DNA of 64,000 nucleotides. It comes from Flavobacteriaceae bacterium (GTDB lineage Bacteria > Bacteroidota > Bacteroidia > Flavobacteriales > Weeksellaceae). The position numbers were made by a program, and so were the translations under genes. The stretch covers positions 62,001 to 126,000 of the forward strand of contig JAUNUH010000006.1 in assembly GCA_030538275.1 (NCBI GenBank). Reading direction: 5' to 3'. How positions within the stretch are numbered: the first letter of the stretch is position 1; every line of letters starts with the position of its first letter. The notes beneath the pieces were generated by a model. It had not been told where the DNA came from. It searched no databases and was given only the letters and a program-made list of their open reading frames with translations. Below are positions 43,908 through 54,793 of this stretch, one piece after another.

Positions 43908-45623
43908 TCATTCATTTGATTGATTAACAAAAACATAAAAATTGGCATCTGGCGTTAATTCGGATTTGCCGGTATATTTTTTCCATTGGGAGGTTGGATA
44001 AAGCCATTCTTCAGAATTTTTTAATTTTACCGGCATGTCAAATCCGTCAATTACTCCTATCCAACGATACATTTTTTGATTATTCTGTATTTTCACTTCT
44101 AAAGTTGGAATCAAAGTGGTTCGTAAATATTGTTGGAAAAATTCAGTTAGGTCTATTTTTGTATAATCTGACATGAATTTTTCGATTTGTGCCGAAGTTA
44201 CAATTTGGCGAAAGAATTCCGTATTTATATCACGAATCATTTGTTTGAATTTCACATCATCTTCCATCAATTGGCGCAAAGTATGAATCACCATGGCTCC
44301 CTTGTAGTACATATCTCTACTTCCACCACTATGTGTGCCATAGGATTTCCCAATGATTGGTGATGTATTTTCTATTAAAATCTTTAATCCTTGTACATAT
44401 TCATTGGCTGCCAATTGGCCGTGTAAATTTTCTACATACATCACTTCAGAATAGGTTGTAAACGCCTCGTGCACCCACATATCAGCAATATCTTGGGTGG
44501 TAATACTGTTACCGAACCATTCATGACCAGCTTCATGCACAATGATAAAATCAAATTTATTTCCCCAGCCAGATTCGGTTCTATCATGACCTAAATATCC
44601 ATTGACATACTGATTTCCATAAGCGATTGCGCTTTGATGTTCCATGCCCAGATAGGGAGATTCTACGAGTTTGAATCCATCTTCATAAAAAGGATATTTT
44701 CCCATCCAATCCTCAAAAGCAGTGAGCATGGGTTTCACTTGTTCAAAATGTTTTTTGGCTTTTTCCAATTGATAATCCAGCACCCAATAATCCAGTGACA
44801 ATTCTCCACCTTTGCCATAAAAAGCATCAGAAAAATGCGTATAATGTCCAATATATGGAATGATGGAATAGTTATTTATAGGATTTTTCACTTCCCAAGT
44901 ATATACATTGGTTCCAGCTTCGCCTTTCACAAAAGAAGTTTCCCAAAGTCTGCCGTTGGCTACTGCCACCAAATCTTCTGGAACAATAATGGTAAAGGTA
45001 ATACCTTCATCGGGTTCGTCTCCTTGAAAATCTTTGTTGGGAAACCATGCACTTGCGCCCAGACCTTGTACTGCGGCAGACATCCATGGACGGCCTTTTT
45101 CGTCTTTGGTGAAAACCCATCCTCCATCCCAGGGTGCATTTTTGGCAATTTTGGGAAATCCTTCAAAATGAAATTTCAAAATTTGTCTGGAATTATCTTT
45201 TTTTGGTAAATATTCCATATCAATCAACACTGTATTTCCGTTTCGCTTCCAAGCGTATTCGGGCAATTCAAATTCTGTTTGGGTTTGATGGTTCCTGGGA
45301 GATTGCGCCAATTGAACAATTCTTGTGATTTGCATAGGTTCCTGCAAATCTATTTGCATCACATCTTGATTATTATTCGAAATTATTTCGTATTCTATAT
45401 TTATGGTTCCCGAAATGAATTTTTTGGAATAATCTGGAACCAAAACAATATCATAGCGTTTTACATCCCACCAATTTCGAAATTCTGTATTACTACCTCG
45501 TAGTATCTCTGGTGAATAGGGTTGCGTAATAAGTTTTGGATTGATTTTAACCTTTTCATTATCAACTTTTTGCGTAGCGCAAGCAGTGAACAAAATTAAG
45601 GTGAAATATAAAATATTTTTCAT
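43908..45623 (-). CDS. M1-family zinc metallopeptidase, lipoprotein
   Basis: The 571-residue product has a lipoprotein signal (LILFTAC, Cys15), so it should be membrane-anchored. The N-terminal beta-sandwich precedes the catalytic domain, where the substrate loop reads YLGMEHQSA instead of the classic GAMEN. The zinc site is His363-Glu364-x-x-His367 (HEAGHEWFG) with Glu386 in VHEAFTTYSE, exactly spaced. M1 enzymes remove N-terminal residues from peptides. The protein is shorter than aminopeptidase N because it lacks the large C-terminal helical domain. It may be co-transcribed with pabA. Confidence 0.92.
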   Translation of the reverse strand: MKNILYFTLILFTACATQKVDNEKVKINPKLITQPYSPEILRGSNTEFRNWWDVKRYDIVLVPDYSKKFISGTINIEYEIISNNNQDVMQIDLQEPMQITRIVQLAQSPRNHQTQTEFELPEYAWKRNGNTVLIDMEYLPKKDNSRQILKFHFEGFPKIAKNAPWDGGWVFTKDEKGRPWMSAAVQGLGASAWFPNKDFQGDEPDEGITFTIIVPEDLVAVANGRLWETSFVKGEAGTNVYTWEVKNPINNYSIIPYIGHYTHFSDAFYGKGGELSLDYWVLDYQLEKAKKHFEQVKPMLTAFEDWMGKYPFYEDGFKLVESPYLGMEHQSAIAYGNQYVNGYLGHDRTESGWGNKFDFIIVHEAGHEWFGNSITTQDIADMWVHEAFTTYSEVMYVENLHGQLAANEYVQGLKILIENTSPIIGKSYGTHSGGSRDMYYKGAMVIHTLRQLMEDDVKFKQMIRDINTEFFRQIVTSAQIEKFMSDYTKIDLTEFFQQYLRTTLIPTLEVKIQNNQKMYRWIGVIDGFDMPVKLKNSEEWLYPTSQWKKYTGKSELTPDANFYVFVNQSNE

Positions 45624-45698
45624 TTGAAAGGATTATCTTTCAAAAGTAGAAAAATAAAATATAAATAATTCAATGGAATAATTTTATCATTTTATTCA

Positions 45699-46718
45699 TC
45701 AACTCTCCTCTTCGAAATATAATTTGTAGAATTTTCCTTTAGCATCTTCTCCGTGTTCTATACGTGAGCGGTCGCCATGCACATACACATGAAAATTCTT
45801 ATCCAGCTTAATTACGCTTTTATAATATTTTTTTTGCTTTTTCACAGCACTTTCAGAAATACCAAAGTCATCTGCCAACATTTCTTGTGCATCGTACTCA
45901 TATTCAGATTTGTAATTATTAAATGATTCTATGATGGCTGGTTGTTGCAATACACTTTCAGAGAAATTTTCGGTTACAAATCTTTCCTGATTGGAGAAAA
46001 AATCCATGGTACGATTCAAAAAATCAGCTTGATCGGCACGGCTAATTTCGAATTCTTCGGGCAATCTTTCTTCGACATAATTCTTGAAAACCGCCATAGT
46101 ACGTTCTGTTTTGTAATATTCATCATCAATCTGCTCAACTTGCAAAAATTCGTCTGTCCAAAACTGTGATTCTGTTGCGTTGGTTTTGTCGGTAATGCAG
46201 ATTACAAATCCATTTTCTCGATCTGAATTATATATCAGGCAACCTTTGTCTAATTTATTAATATTAATTCCCTGATCGGTAGAAATATCAAAAAAATGAT
46301 TTTCAGTATGTACTTTAAGGAAAGTATCTTTATTTTCTGTTTTAAATAAACCTATGGCATTAATTATTTCACCTTTGAAATTTACATTTTCAAAAAAAGA
46401 AACAAATAATTCACCACTTTTAATTTTGGGATGCATTGAATTTTCGTAGAGAAAAGTAGCTATATTTTTCGATTGTTCATGTAATTGTACTGGATTATCA
46501 AAAATAGCGGAAACATAGGTGAAGACTTCATTCAAATTCAAATCAGTAACATGGTAGAAGTGAAAATATTCATCATTTTTAAATCCTTTTTGAAAATAAT
46601 TCAGTAAAACATTTTGTACTTCATCTGTAAGTTCCAGTGGTTTATGGGATTTGATAACATGTTCGTATTTACCTTTATTCCCAACATAATGTACCGATAC
46701 TTCTTTTAGTTCTATCAT
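45699..46718 (-). CDS. nucleoid-associated protein (NdpA/YejK-like)
   Basis: The 339-residue protein resembles the flavobacterial branch of the nucleoid-associated NdpA/YejK family. It has a conserved N-terminal HYVGNKGKYEHVIKSHKPLE, a helical mid-part and FHVYVHGDRSRIEHG near the C-terminus, with no signal peptide or membrane segment. Family members bind DNA or the nucleoid, but the biochemical role is poorly defined. Its promoter region lies in the short gap before tRNA-His. I am confident of the coding status, moderately of the family. Confidence 0.8.
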   Translation of the reverse strand: MIELKEVSVHYVGNKGKYEHVIKSHKPLELTDEVQNVLLNYFQKGFKNDEYFHFYHVTDLNLNEVFTYVSAIFDNPVQLHEQSKNIATFLYENSMHPKIKSGELFVSFFENVNFKGEIINAIGLFKTENKDTFLKVHTENHFFDISTDQGININKLDKGCLIYNSDRENGFVICITDKTNATESQFWTDEFLQVEQIDDEYYKTERTMAVFKNYVEERLPEEFEISRADQADFLNRTMDFFSNQERFVTENFSESVLQQPAIIESFNNYKSEYEYDAQEMLADDFGISESAVKKQKKYYKSVIKLDKNFHVYVHGDRSRIEHGEDAKGKFYKLYFEEES

Positions 46719-46810
46719 GATGCAAGTTTATAAATTAATTTTGGGAAATGAATTGAATCCTAATTGAGAAAACAAGGAATTATTAACACTTTTGCGCAAT
46801 TATATAAAAT

Positions 46811-46834
46811 AAAAAAACCCGGCATTTACCGGGC
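46811..46834 (-). terminator. intrinsic terminator of tRNA-His
   Basis: On the minus strand GCCCGG, TAAATG, CCGGGT and a run of seven T form a compact GC-rich terminator immediately after the tRNA. Confidence 0.85.
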
Positions 46835-46838
46835 TTAG

Positions 46839-46913
<75 letters not shown>

Positions 46914-46998
46914 ATTTAAAATTGGTCTGCAAAGATAATTAATTATTTTTAATATTTGAATATAGAAAAGTTTAAAATGAAATAATTTCAAAAATTTT

Positions 46999-47709
46999 CT
47001 ATAAAAATACGTCCATATTGTCCACTCCCAATATAGAATCTGTGATGAATGCCTCTGCTTCATCTTTCCAGATAAGTCTTCCCCATTCACGTGCGCGATA
47101 GGTGATGCTATCTTTGAAAGATTTTGAGGAAATGGCTGTTTCGGGTTCAGATGAATTTGGGTCGTAGAATTGGGATACATGTGCAAGGCAACTTTGAATT
47201 TTGATTTCTAAAAATCCGCTGATGTCCACCACAAAATCGGGTTGTAATGGTTTCCATTGTATATACATGAAAATCCTTTTTGGTCGCCAAGCTTCATGTT
47301 CTGTTATAATACTTTTCAATCCGGCCAAAAAAGCAGATTCTCGTATCAATTGAGTGGCTCTTCCATGGTCTGGATGTCGGTCATCTGGTGCACCACAAAT
47401 CAAAATTTCGGGTTGGTACCGTCGAATTGCATCTATAATTTTTAGTTGATTTTCTTCATTATTTTGAAAAAAACCATCACGCATTCCCAGATTTTCTCTT
47501 GCTGTAATTCCTAGAATTTTTGCTGCATTTTCGCTTTCTTGTAATCGTTTTTCTACCGTACCGCGTGTTCCGAGCTCGCCCCGTGTCAAATCGATAATGC
47601 CTACATTTTTGCCTTGTGAAACAGCTTTGGCCAGCGTTCCGCCACAACCTAGCTCTACATCATCTGGATGTGGTCCCATGGCCAAAATATGCAATTTTTG
47701 TGTTTTCAA
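46999..47709 (-). CDS. bshB1: bacillithiol biosynthesis deacetylase BshB1
   Basis: The 236-residue LmbE/PIG-L family deacetylase has the zinc motif in MGPHPDDVELGCGG (His14, Asp16, Asp17) and the second element DDRHPDHGRATQLI. DLTRGELGTRGTVEKR is characteristic of BshB1. The enzyme deacetylates GlcNAc-malate to GlcN-malate, the second step in bacillithiol synthesis. BshA and BshC are not in the window. It lies 43 bp after the peroxidase gene on the same strand, and ypdA is nearby, so thiol-redox functions are grouped here. Confidence 0.92.
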   Translation of the reverse strand: MKTQKLHILAMGPHPDDVELGCGGTLAKAVSQGKNVGIIDLTRGELGTRGTVEKRLQESENAAKILGITARENLGMRDGFFQNNEENQLKIIDAIRRYQPEILICGAPDDRHPDHGRATQLIRESAFLAGLKSIITEHEAWRPKRIFMYIQWKPLQPDFVVDISGFLEIKIQSCLAHVSQFYDPNSSEPETAISSKSFKDSITYRAREWGRLIWKDEAEAFITDSILGVDNMDVFL

Positions 47710-47752
47710 TGATTTTAAAAATTAGAATTATTACCCTTTAATAACTTTTAGA

Positions 47753-48325
47753 TTATTTCTCTATCCATGCAATAATCTCTGGATCATTGGGTAAGGTTTT
47801 TGAATAAAAAACATGCTCCAATGTCCCGTCTTTGCCAATAAGATATTTCTGAAAATTCCATTTTACTTCATTATCGCTTACTCCATTTTTTTCTTTTTGA
47901 GTTAAAAATTGATACAAAGGGTGCATATCATCTCCTTTCACAGAAATTTTGCTCATCATAGGAAAAGTTACGCCATAATTTAATTGACAAAACTCCTGAA
48001 TTTCTTCGTTGGTACCAGGTTCTTGTGACATAAAATTATTAGCCGGAAATCCGATAATTACAAAATTATCATCTTGATAGGTATTGTAAATTTCTTCTAA
48101 TTGCTCGTATTGCGGCGTAAATCCACATTTTGATGCCGTGTTGACAATCATTACCTTTTTTCCCTTTAATTCTGATAAATCAAAATCTTCTCCTGTAATG
48201 TCGAGTACCTTGTAGTCGTAAATATTTCCTTTTTCCATATTTGAATTTTGGTCTATGGTCGCTTGCTTTTGCTGATTACACGCCAAAGCCAGCAATGATA
48301 CTAAACTTAGAATAAATTTTTTCAT
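47753..48325 (-). CDS. glutathione peroxidase-like thiol peroxidase, lipoprotein
   Basis: The 190-residue product starts with a lipoprotein signal (SLLALAC, Cys16), so it should sit in the envelope. The GPx fold is evident: peroxidatic Cys67 in NTASKCGFTPQYEQL, then FPANNF and KWNFQKYLI. In bacterial members the reductant is usually thioredoxin rather than glutathione. Its gene begins 12 bp after ccsBA, so an exported thiol peroxidase is coupled with cytochrome c maturation. Cysteine replaces selenocysteine, as usual in bacteria. Confidence 0.92.
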   Translation of the reverse strand: MKKFILSLVSLLALACNQQKQATIDQNSNMEKGNIYDYKVLDITGEDFDLSELKGKKVMIVNTASKCGFTPQYEQLEEIYNTYQDDNFVIIGFPANNFMSQEPGTNEEIQEFCQLNYGVTFPMMSKISVKGDDMHPLYQFLTQKEKNGVSDNEVKWNFQKYLIGKDGTLEHVFYSKTLPNDPEIIAWIEK

Positions 48326-48337
48326 GGTATTATTAAA

Positions 48338-51300
48338 TCACATTTTCACAAAAACATTGTTTTTTGCATATTTTTTACGCAAATAGTAGGCGACAACGCA
48401 CATAATGAACAAAACTATTATAGTTCCTGGCACCCAGCCTGGAATCGGAACGGGGTCTCCAGCGGCATAACTGTGTAATCCGCTCAAATAATAATTCACA
48501 CCAAAGTAAGTCATAATAGGTGCTGATGCTGCCCAAAGTGATGCAATATTAAACGCAAACTTTCCGCGAAGACCTGGCACCAATCGCATATGTAACACAA
48601 TGGCATATACCATTACCGAAATGAAAGCCCAGGTTTCCTTTGGATCCCAAGACCAGTATCTTCCCCAACTTTCATTGGCCCACATTCCTCCCAAGAAAGT
48701 ACCTACGGTAAGCATGAAAATCCCGACGGTGAGCGACATTTCGTTCACAATAGTGAGTTCTTTTATGTTTCTTTCAATTTTATGGCTGGGTTTAATCATA
48801 AACATAATCAATGAAAAAATGGCCAAAACCATTCCTAGACCAAAAAACGCATAACTACTTGTAATAATGGCAACGTGTATAATGAGCCAATACGACTGTA
48901 GAACTGGTACCAAAGGTGTGATTTGTGGGTCTAATAATGAAGACCCATGCGCGAATCCCATCATGATAACAGCTACAAAAGCACCTGCAGCAGGTAAAAA
49001 GGCGTTGCCGTTTCGGTACATTAAAAATCCTGACAATACCCCAACCCAGGATATGAAGATGACCGCCTCGTAGCCATTGGTCCAAGGGGCGTGACCAGAT
49101 AAATACCATCTAATTCCCAAACTAATTCCTTGAATCAAAAACACCAATAACAACAAACCAATAAATAAATTGATTATCCATTGTAAAGCGGTTTTGTCTG
49201 CAAGTAATTTGATAAATGCCAGAATCAAAAGTATGGAACCAATTATCGAATAAGCAATCATCACCCAAAAGAATGGATTAAAATGATTGTAAATCACCTC
49301 GAGTTTGACTTTGGTATCAGAAATTTTTACATTTTTCCCCCAAGTTTGCTGGTAGTCATGAATTTCTTTTACTACGGCATCGGTTTTTTCCCAATTTCCA
49401 TTTTTTTGTGCATCTCCCAACGCGTTAAAATATTTTGAAATATATTTCAAAGCAACGGTATCCAATTCGATTTCTTCACCAGGTTTCAACCAGCTGGTCC
49501 AAGTTTCATTCATTTCGTTTTGCATGGGAATCATGCGCATATAATAACCCTTGGTGATATTATCAATAATCGAAAAACGTTCGGTGATGTTGATGACTTC
49601 TTTGTCAAATTCAGTTTTTTCTGATGGCTTTTTACGAAATGCATTTTGATAAGCCTCTTGGAATTTATATTGAGTGGTGCTATGATCTACCAAATTGAGT
49701 AATGAAGTGTATCCATTGACAGATCCAATATGTTCGGATTCTTTTTTTCCGAGTTTGGTTTCACTCACTTTTATTAATGGCGCATTGGCCCACAATGCGG
49801 GGTTTTGTTGAAGAGAAATAAACCATTCGGTAGCAGATAATCCATGAAATCTATCTTTTTTATATACTTTTCTAAGCAATTCTACGGCGTGAGTTCCTAC
49901 GGGCTTGATTCGACCTTGGTCGTCTTGTACTTGTAGATGTTCTAGATTTCTTACATGATTTTTATCAAATTTTACCAAGTTTACAATACTGTCTGGCCTA
50001 GACATTAGCATACTCTGGCCATGTATAGGTCGCTGAATTGGTGTAGAAGTTTGTTCATGAGCATGATCATGCCCAACATGCTGTGGAATACTATCTTGCT
50101 GTGCAAAAAGACCCATAGGAATTAACAAGAGCATTATAGTAATTACATATTTCTGATGTTTCATGTTTTTCAGCATTTTCTGGAGCGCATGAAAACGTGT
50201 TCCTCTCCAGAAAAGTGAAAAAAACATTCCAAAAAACAACATAAAATAACCTATATATGTAATGAGAGTTCCGGGACGATCTTGATTTACAGAAAGAATA
50301 GTTCCCAATAAATCTTGGTCATAACTCGACTGAAAAAATCGGTATCCTCCATAATCCAGAATATTATTCATATAAATTCGATGTTCGGTTTCAACACCCT
50401 TATCCACCACAGAAATTTCACTGGCAAAAGAAGAAGGATTACTTGATCCTGGATATGTATCTAATTGAAAATCACGTAATTTCATTCCAAATGGAGTTTC
50501 TATAATTTTGGATCCAAAGCCCAGAGAAACTTGAAGTCCATTAATAGCTTTGCGCGTGCTGTAAGAGGTAGAACCTTGTCCGCCGCGAATTATAAGCGTG
50601 TCTTTAACAGATCCATCATTGTATTCAACCAAAACAACATTGGCATTGTTTTGCTCTTCGGGTACATTTTTATTTCCTGCCATAAAATTCAAAGTACCCT
50701 TGAAGGTAGGTTCTGTAACTACGAATTGTGCACTACCGATTTGGTATAATGTATTGAATTGTAATTGCTGTAAGGAATCCACAACAACAGCAGCTTTTCC
50801 CGCATTAAATGCAGCAGAATCCGTTACTACCCCCATTTGTTGCCCTTGCATTTGTACAGATTCACCTTCTAATGGTGATTTGAAAAATAAACCATCTTCT
50901 TGGCTGAAGACTTGAAAAGTTCCAGGAATCGGATTGTTCATACTCATCATGAGTCCACCCACTTGTTTGAGTTCACCTGATTGAATATAGGCATTTTTGC
51001 GCCCGTCATCTCCAACTGTAACCAGTTTTAAGGTTTCTTTTCCGCTACCTGGCACTACTGTATCTTTGGCTAATGGAATAAAGTCCAGCGTTTTGAGTGT
51101 AATAACACGATCCTTGAATTGATAACTTTTTTCGAATTGTCTTTTGAAGGGGAAAACTGCATTTTTGTGATTGAAATAAGTCATCGTATAAGGCGTTTCA
51201 TACGATAATGCCATGTCATCATCAAAGATATTCATCTTCATATATGTTTGACTGGAAACGATTTCAGTAGAAGTTTCGCCCTCGCGAATACTCATTACAC

Positions 51301-51604
51301 CTTCTACCGAGAATAGGTAGGTATAAGCTGCACCTATGAACGCCACTACAAAGCCAAGATGAAAAATGAGAACTGGCCATTTCTCACGACGCCACAATCT
51401 ATAGCGTTTAATATTTATGATGAAATTGATAATTAACAAAATTTGAAGCACATCAAACCAAAGTGCATTATAAATCATCATTTTGGCTGCTGGTGTTCCA
51501 AAATCGTTTTCTACGAATGTGGCTATGGCCATGGCTATGGCGTATATGAAGAGCATTACGGTCATTGCTCTTGTGGAGAATAAGTACTTTTCTAAAATCT
51601 TCAT
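48338..51604 (-). CDS. ccsBA: fused cytochrome c biogenesis protein CcsBA (System II)
   Basis: The 1088-residue membrane protein joins a ResB/CcsB-like N-terminal half (four helices around a periplasmic domain, ending about residue 450) to a CcsA-like C-terminal half. The CcsA part carries the haem-handling WWD motif WGRYWSWDPKETW from ~980, with eight or so helices around it. A middle stretch (~480-700) is soluble and includes a His-rich patch HVGHDHAHEQ. The protein exports haem and attaches it to apocytochromes c outside the cytoplasmic membrane. Length matches fused Bacteroidota forms. It heads the ccsBA, peroxidase, bshB1 gene run. Confidence 0.93.
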   Translation of the reverse strand: MKILEKYLFSTRAMTVMLFIYAIAMAIATFVENDFGTPAAKMMIYNALWFDVLQILLIINFIINIKRYRLWRREKWPVLIFHLGFVVAFIGAAYTYLFSVEGVMSIREGETSTEIVSSQTYMKMNIFDDDMALSYETPYTMTYFNHKNAVFPFKRQFEKSYQFKDRVITLKTLDFIPLAKDTVVPGSGKETLKLVTVGDDGRKNAYIQSGELKQVGGLMMSMNNPIPGTFQVFSQEDGLFFKSPLEGESVQMQGQQMGVVTDSAAFNAGKAAVVVDSLQQLQFNTLYQIGSAQFVVTEPTFKGTLNFMAGNKNVPEEQNNANVVLVEYNDGSVKDTLIIRGGQGSTSYSTRKAINGLQVSLGFGSKIIETPFGMKLRDFQLDTYPGSSNPSSFASEISVVDKGVETEHRIYMNNILDYGGYRFFQSSYDQDLLGTILSVNQDRPGTLITYIGYFMLFFGMFFSLFWRGTRFHALQKMLKNMKHQKYVITIMLLLIPMGLFAQQDSIPQHVGHDHAHEQTSTPIQRPIHGQSMLMSRPDSIVNLVKFDKNHVRNLEHLQVQDDQGRIKPVGTHAVELLRKVYKKDRFHGLSATEWFISLQQNPALWANAPLIKVSETKLGKKESEHIGSVNGYTSLLNLVDHSTTQYKFQEAYQNAFRKKPSEKTEFDKEVINITERFSIIDNITKGYYMRMIPMQNEMNETWTSWLKPGEEIELDTVALKYISKYFNALGDAQKNGNWEKTDAVVKEIHDYQQTWGKNVKISDTKVKLEVIYNHFNPFFWVMIAYSIIGSILLILAFIKLLADKTALQWIINLFIGLLLLVFLIQGISLGIRWYLSGHAPWTNGYEAVIFISWVGVLSGFLMYRNGNAFLPAAGAFVAVIMMGFAHGSSLLDPQITPLVPVLQSYWLIIHVAIITSSYAFFGLGMVLAIFSLIMFMIKPSHKIERNIKELTIVNEMSLTVGIFMLTVGTFLGGMWANESWGRYWSWDPKETWAFISVMVYAIVLHMRLVPGLRGKFAFNIASLWAASAPIMTYFGVNYYLSGLHSYAAGDPVPIPGWVPGTIIVLFIMCVVAYYLRKKYAKNNVFVKM

Positions 51605-51755
51605 TTAAATTCCTTTCAAAAATTCGTGTAAAAATAAGGAGAAATAAGCTTAATATACTGATGGATTCCATATTTATAAATTATAATATAAAAAATTGAG
51701 GCGATGAATTTGCTCAAAAATTAGGGAGAAATAATCGACGTCGCCCTGTGGCAGG

Positions 51756-51973
51756 GATTGTAATGGAAATCCTTTTACCGAATAATATGGATAAATTAAT
51801 ATTCTGATTTGTAATAGTTTAAATCAAAGGATGAAATGAGGCGTAAAGATAATCTTCGGTAAAAGATTGTAATGGAAAGCCCGGTCTCATCATGATTTGA
51901 GGTGGATTTCTCATGATGGAAGGGTGATCAAATAAGCGAAGATAAGATGATAGTGACAAAAATCATGATGAGA
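51756..51973. repeat. non-coding repeat region with direct and inverted repeats
   Basis: The 444-bp gap between hppA and ccsBA (51605-52048) has no convincing gene. GATTGTAATGGAAA occurs twice in direct orientation (51756 and 51865). TCTCATCATGATTT (51885-51898) is inverted as AAATCATGATGAGA (51960-51973). The whole resembles a degraded dispersed palindromic element of Flavobacteriia. Confidence 0.55.
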
Positions 51974-51990
51974 GCCACCCAAAAAAAACT

Positions 51991-52019
51991 GAAAAGAAAA
52001 AGCCCGGACCTGCCGAGCT
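51991..52019 (-). terminator. intrinsic terminator of hppA
   Basis: On the minus strand AGCTCGG, CAGGT and CCGGGCT pair (one G-T) and are followed by a T-rich tract, about 30 bp after the hppA stop. Confidence 0.82.
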
Positions 52020-52048
52020 TAAAATATTTTCCAATTGTTTGAAGAATT

Positions 52049-54757
52049 TTATTTCTTCATTATCCGAATGTCAACACGTCTGTTTTGGGCTTTGCAAACA
52101 TCCGTATCATTGGTTGGGCAAATTGGATTTTTGGATGATAATCCTTCCGTAATTATTCTATTCTCATCAATTCCCATGTTTTGAATAGAAAATTTAACAC
52201 TTTCTGCTCTTTTAGCTGAAATAGTGTAATTGGTTTCATCATCACCAGTATTATCTGTATTACCGCTCAACAAGATATTCGCATCTGGAAAAGCCTTGAG
52301 AATGGTTGAAATAAACTTCAATTGATTATTTGAGGTTTCTGTGATATCTGCACTTCCTGTTGTAAAATAGGTTCTATCCAAGGTAATAAATGAATCTCTT
52401 CCACTAACTTCTGGATTGAAATTAGCGTCTTGCAGCAAGGTAAAAAGTTTGTTTTCGCTTGAATTTTCTCCTGCGATTACTCTATTTCCATCTGGTAAAA
52501 TGATTTCTATCTCTTTTCCTGTGTCGTATAAATAGTTTCCATCTGCATCTATCAATGCTTTTGTACTATTTTCGATATTGAAATCTGAATTTACCACAGC
52601 AGTTTGATTGCTATGCCCCCCAAGAATTGGAGCCAAAACCAGCCCTACAAGACAAGTAAGTTTGATAAGAATATTCATCGATGGACCCGATGTATCTTTG
52701 AACGGGTCTCCTACTGTATCCCCTGTAACGGCTGCTTTGTGCGCTTCTGAACCTTTATAGGTCATTTCGCCGTTGATTTCTACACCCGCTTCGAAAGATT
52801 TTTTGGCATTATCCCAAGCACCACCGGCGTTATTTTGGAAAATAGCCCACATAACACCGCTCACACAAACTCCTGCCATATATCCACCAAGAGGTTCGGC
52901 ACCAAAAAGTAAACCGATAATTATGGGTGTAAGAATAGTGATAAGACCAGGTAGTAGCATTTCTTTGAGAGCTGCTTGTGTGGAGATTTCTACACATTTG
53001 CCATATTCAGGCTTGCCGGTACCTTCCATAATTCCGGGGATTTCGCGGAATTGTCTTCTTACTTCCTGTACCATTTCCATAGCAGCTTTACCCACAGATT
53101 GCATGGCAAGTGCAGAAAACACCACGGGAATCATACCCCCGATGAATAACATAGCCAACACATCTGCTTTGAAAATATTGATTCCATCAATTCCTGTAAA
53201 GGTGACATAAGCTGCAAATAATGCGAGTGCTGTAAGCGCAGCTGATGCAATAGCAAATCCTTTACCTACTGCAGCGGTGGTATTACCTACCGAATCTAAA
53301 ATATCTGTTCTTTGACGTACTTGTTTGGGCAAATCACTCATTTCTGCTACACCTCCTGCGTTGTCTGCAATAGGTCCAAAGGCGTCGATAGCCAATTGCA
53401 TTGCCGTAGTAGCCATCATGGCCGAAGCGGCTAAAGCTACTCCATAAAATCCTGCAAGCGCATATGAGCCAAAAATGGCTGCAGCAAATAAAATAACCGA
53501 GGCAAATGTAGATTTCATACCTACGGCCAAACCTGCAATAATATTGGTTGCAGCTCCAGTAGAACTATTGCGAACTATTTCCAGAACTGGTGTTTTTCCT
53601 AAACTGGTATAATAGGCTGTAACCATAGAAATCAATGCACCTACAGCCAAACCTATGGTTGCCGCAAAGAAAACGTTGATAGAAGGAATTTCTCTAATGC
53701 CTTCACCAAAAAAGTTCATGTGCATTGTTGCAGGTAACATCCATTTGATCAAGAAGAAACTGGCTATCCACGTGATACCAATTGCCGCCCAGTTACCCAT
53801 ATCCAGCGCTTTTTGCACTTGAGCTTCTTTGGCTTCGTTGTCTTTGATACCCACTAGGAAAGTTCCTAAAATAGATGCCACAACACCTACTCCTGCAATA
53901 ACTAGAGGAAGAAGGATAGGCCCCATATTATTAAAATTATCTGTAAAACCGCCATTCATCGACATATCTCTAATGACATAATTTCCCAGTACCATGGCGG
54001 CCAATACTGTCGCCACATAAGAGCCGAAAAGGTCTGCGCCCATTCCTGCCACATCGCCTACGTTATCACCTACATTGTCTGCAATGGTAGCGGGATTGCG
54101 CGGGTCGTCTTCTGGAATTCCTGCTTCTACTTTACCTACAAGGTCTGCGCCTACATCGGCTGCTTTGGTATAAATTCCACCTCCTACTCGAGCAAAAAGT
54201 GCTATAGACTCTGCACCTAGAGAAAAGCCGGCTAATGCCTCTAGTGCCATAGTCATTTCATCGTAAAAGTTTCCACCTTGCACGAACATTTTTACAAAAA
54301 ACAAGAAGAAAAGGCTAAGGCCTAAAACAGCCAGACCAGCTACTCCTAAGCCCATTACCGTACCCCCGCCAAAAGATACTTTCAAGGCTTTGGGTAAACT
54401 TGTTTTGGCGGCTTCTGCTGTACGCGCATTGGCATCTGTAGCTACACGCATACCAATATTTCCTGCAAGCGCAGAGAATACAGCACCAACCAAAAATGCT
54501 ACAACAATAATCCAATGTGTCGTTGGGACTAATAATGATACTACAAATAATGCTATAGAAGCAATTACTGCAAAAACCATCAAAATTCGATATTCGGCTT
54601 GTAAAAATGCCAATGCACCTTCTTTGATACTTTTCGAGATAAACTGCATTCGCTCATCACCAGGCGCCTGTTTCTTGACCCAGGACATTCTCATCACCAT
54701 GAAAATGAGGCCAATAGCGGCCAACACAGGTGGTAAATACATCACAAAATTACTCAT
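52049..54757 (-). CDS. hppA: membrane-bound pyrophosphatase fused to a C-terminal OmpA-like domain
   Basis: Residues 1-~715 form a multi-helix ion-pumping pyrophosphatase that couples PPi hydrolysis to H+ or Na+ export. Catalytic motifs include [18 protein letters not shown] and [32 protein letters not shown] has alanine where K+-independent pumps have lysine, which predicts K+ dependence. The usual protein ends soon after [20 protein letters not shown] (694 on). Here ~190 residues follow: a spacer and, from ~797, an OmpA-like domain ([46 protein letters not shown]). M-PPase C-termini face outside the cytoplasm, so this domain could hold peptidoglycan. There is no frameshift or stop at the junction. 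Confidence 0.95.
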   Translation of the reverse strand: MSNFVMYLPPVLAAIGLIFMVMRMSWVKKQAPGDERMQFISKSIKEGALAFLQAEYRILMVFAVIASIALFVVSLLVPTTHWIIVVAFLVGAVFSALAGNIGMRVATDANARTAEAAKTSLPKALKVSFGGGTVMGLGVAGLAVLGLSLFFLFFVKMFVQGGNFYDEMTMALEALAGFSLGAESIALFARVGGGIYTKAADVGADLVGKVEAGIPEDDPRNPATIADNVGDNVGDVAGMGADLFGSYVATVLAAMVLGNYVIRDMSMNGGFTDNFNNMGPILLPLVIAGVGVVASILGTFLVGIKDNEAKEAQVQKALDMGNWAAIGITWIASFFLIKWMLPATMHMNFFGEGIREIPSINVFFAATIGLAVGALISMVTAYYTSLGKTPVLEIVRNSSTGAATNIIAGLAVGMKSTFASVILFAAAIFGSYALAGFYGVALAASAMMATTAMQLAIDAFGPIADNAGGVAEMSDLPKQVRQRTDILDSVGNTTAAVGKGFAIASAALTALALFAAYVTFTGIDGINIFKADVLAMLFIGGMIPVVFSALAMQSVGKAAMEMVQEVRRQFREIPGIMEGTGKPEYGKCVEISTQAALKEMLLPGLITILTPIIIGLLFGAEPLGGYMAGVCVSGVMWAIFQNNAGGAWDNAKKSFEAGVEINGEMTYKGSEAHKAAVTGDTVGDPFKDTSGPSMNILIKLTCLVGLVLAPILGGHSNQTAVVNSDFNIENSTKALIDADGNYLYDTGKEIEIILPDGNRVIAGENSSENKLFTLLQDANFNPEVSGRDSFITLDRTYFTTGSADITETSNNQLKFISTILKAFPDANILLSGNTDNTGDDETNYTISAKRAESVKFSIQNMGIDENRIITEGLSSKNPICPTNDTDVCKAQNRRVDIRIMKK

Positions 54758-54785
54758 ATGTTTTAAAATTTCTTATACAAAGTTG

Positions 54786-54793
54786 CAAATATA
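54786..54793 (-). promoter_or_regulatory. Bacteroidota-type -7 box for hppA
   Basis: The minus strand reads TATATTTG, an exact TAnnTTTG match, 28 bp before the hppA ATG. No clear TTG is seen at -33. Confidence 0.45.
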
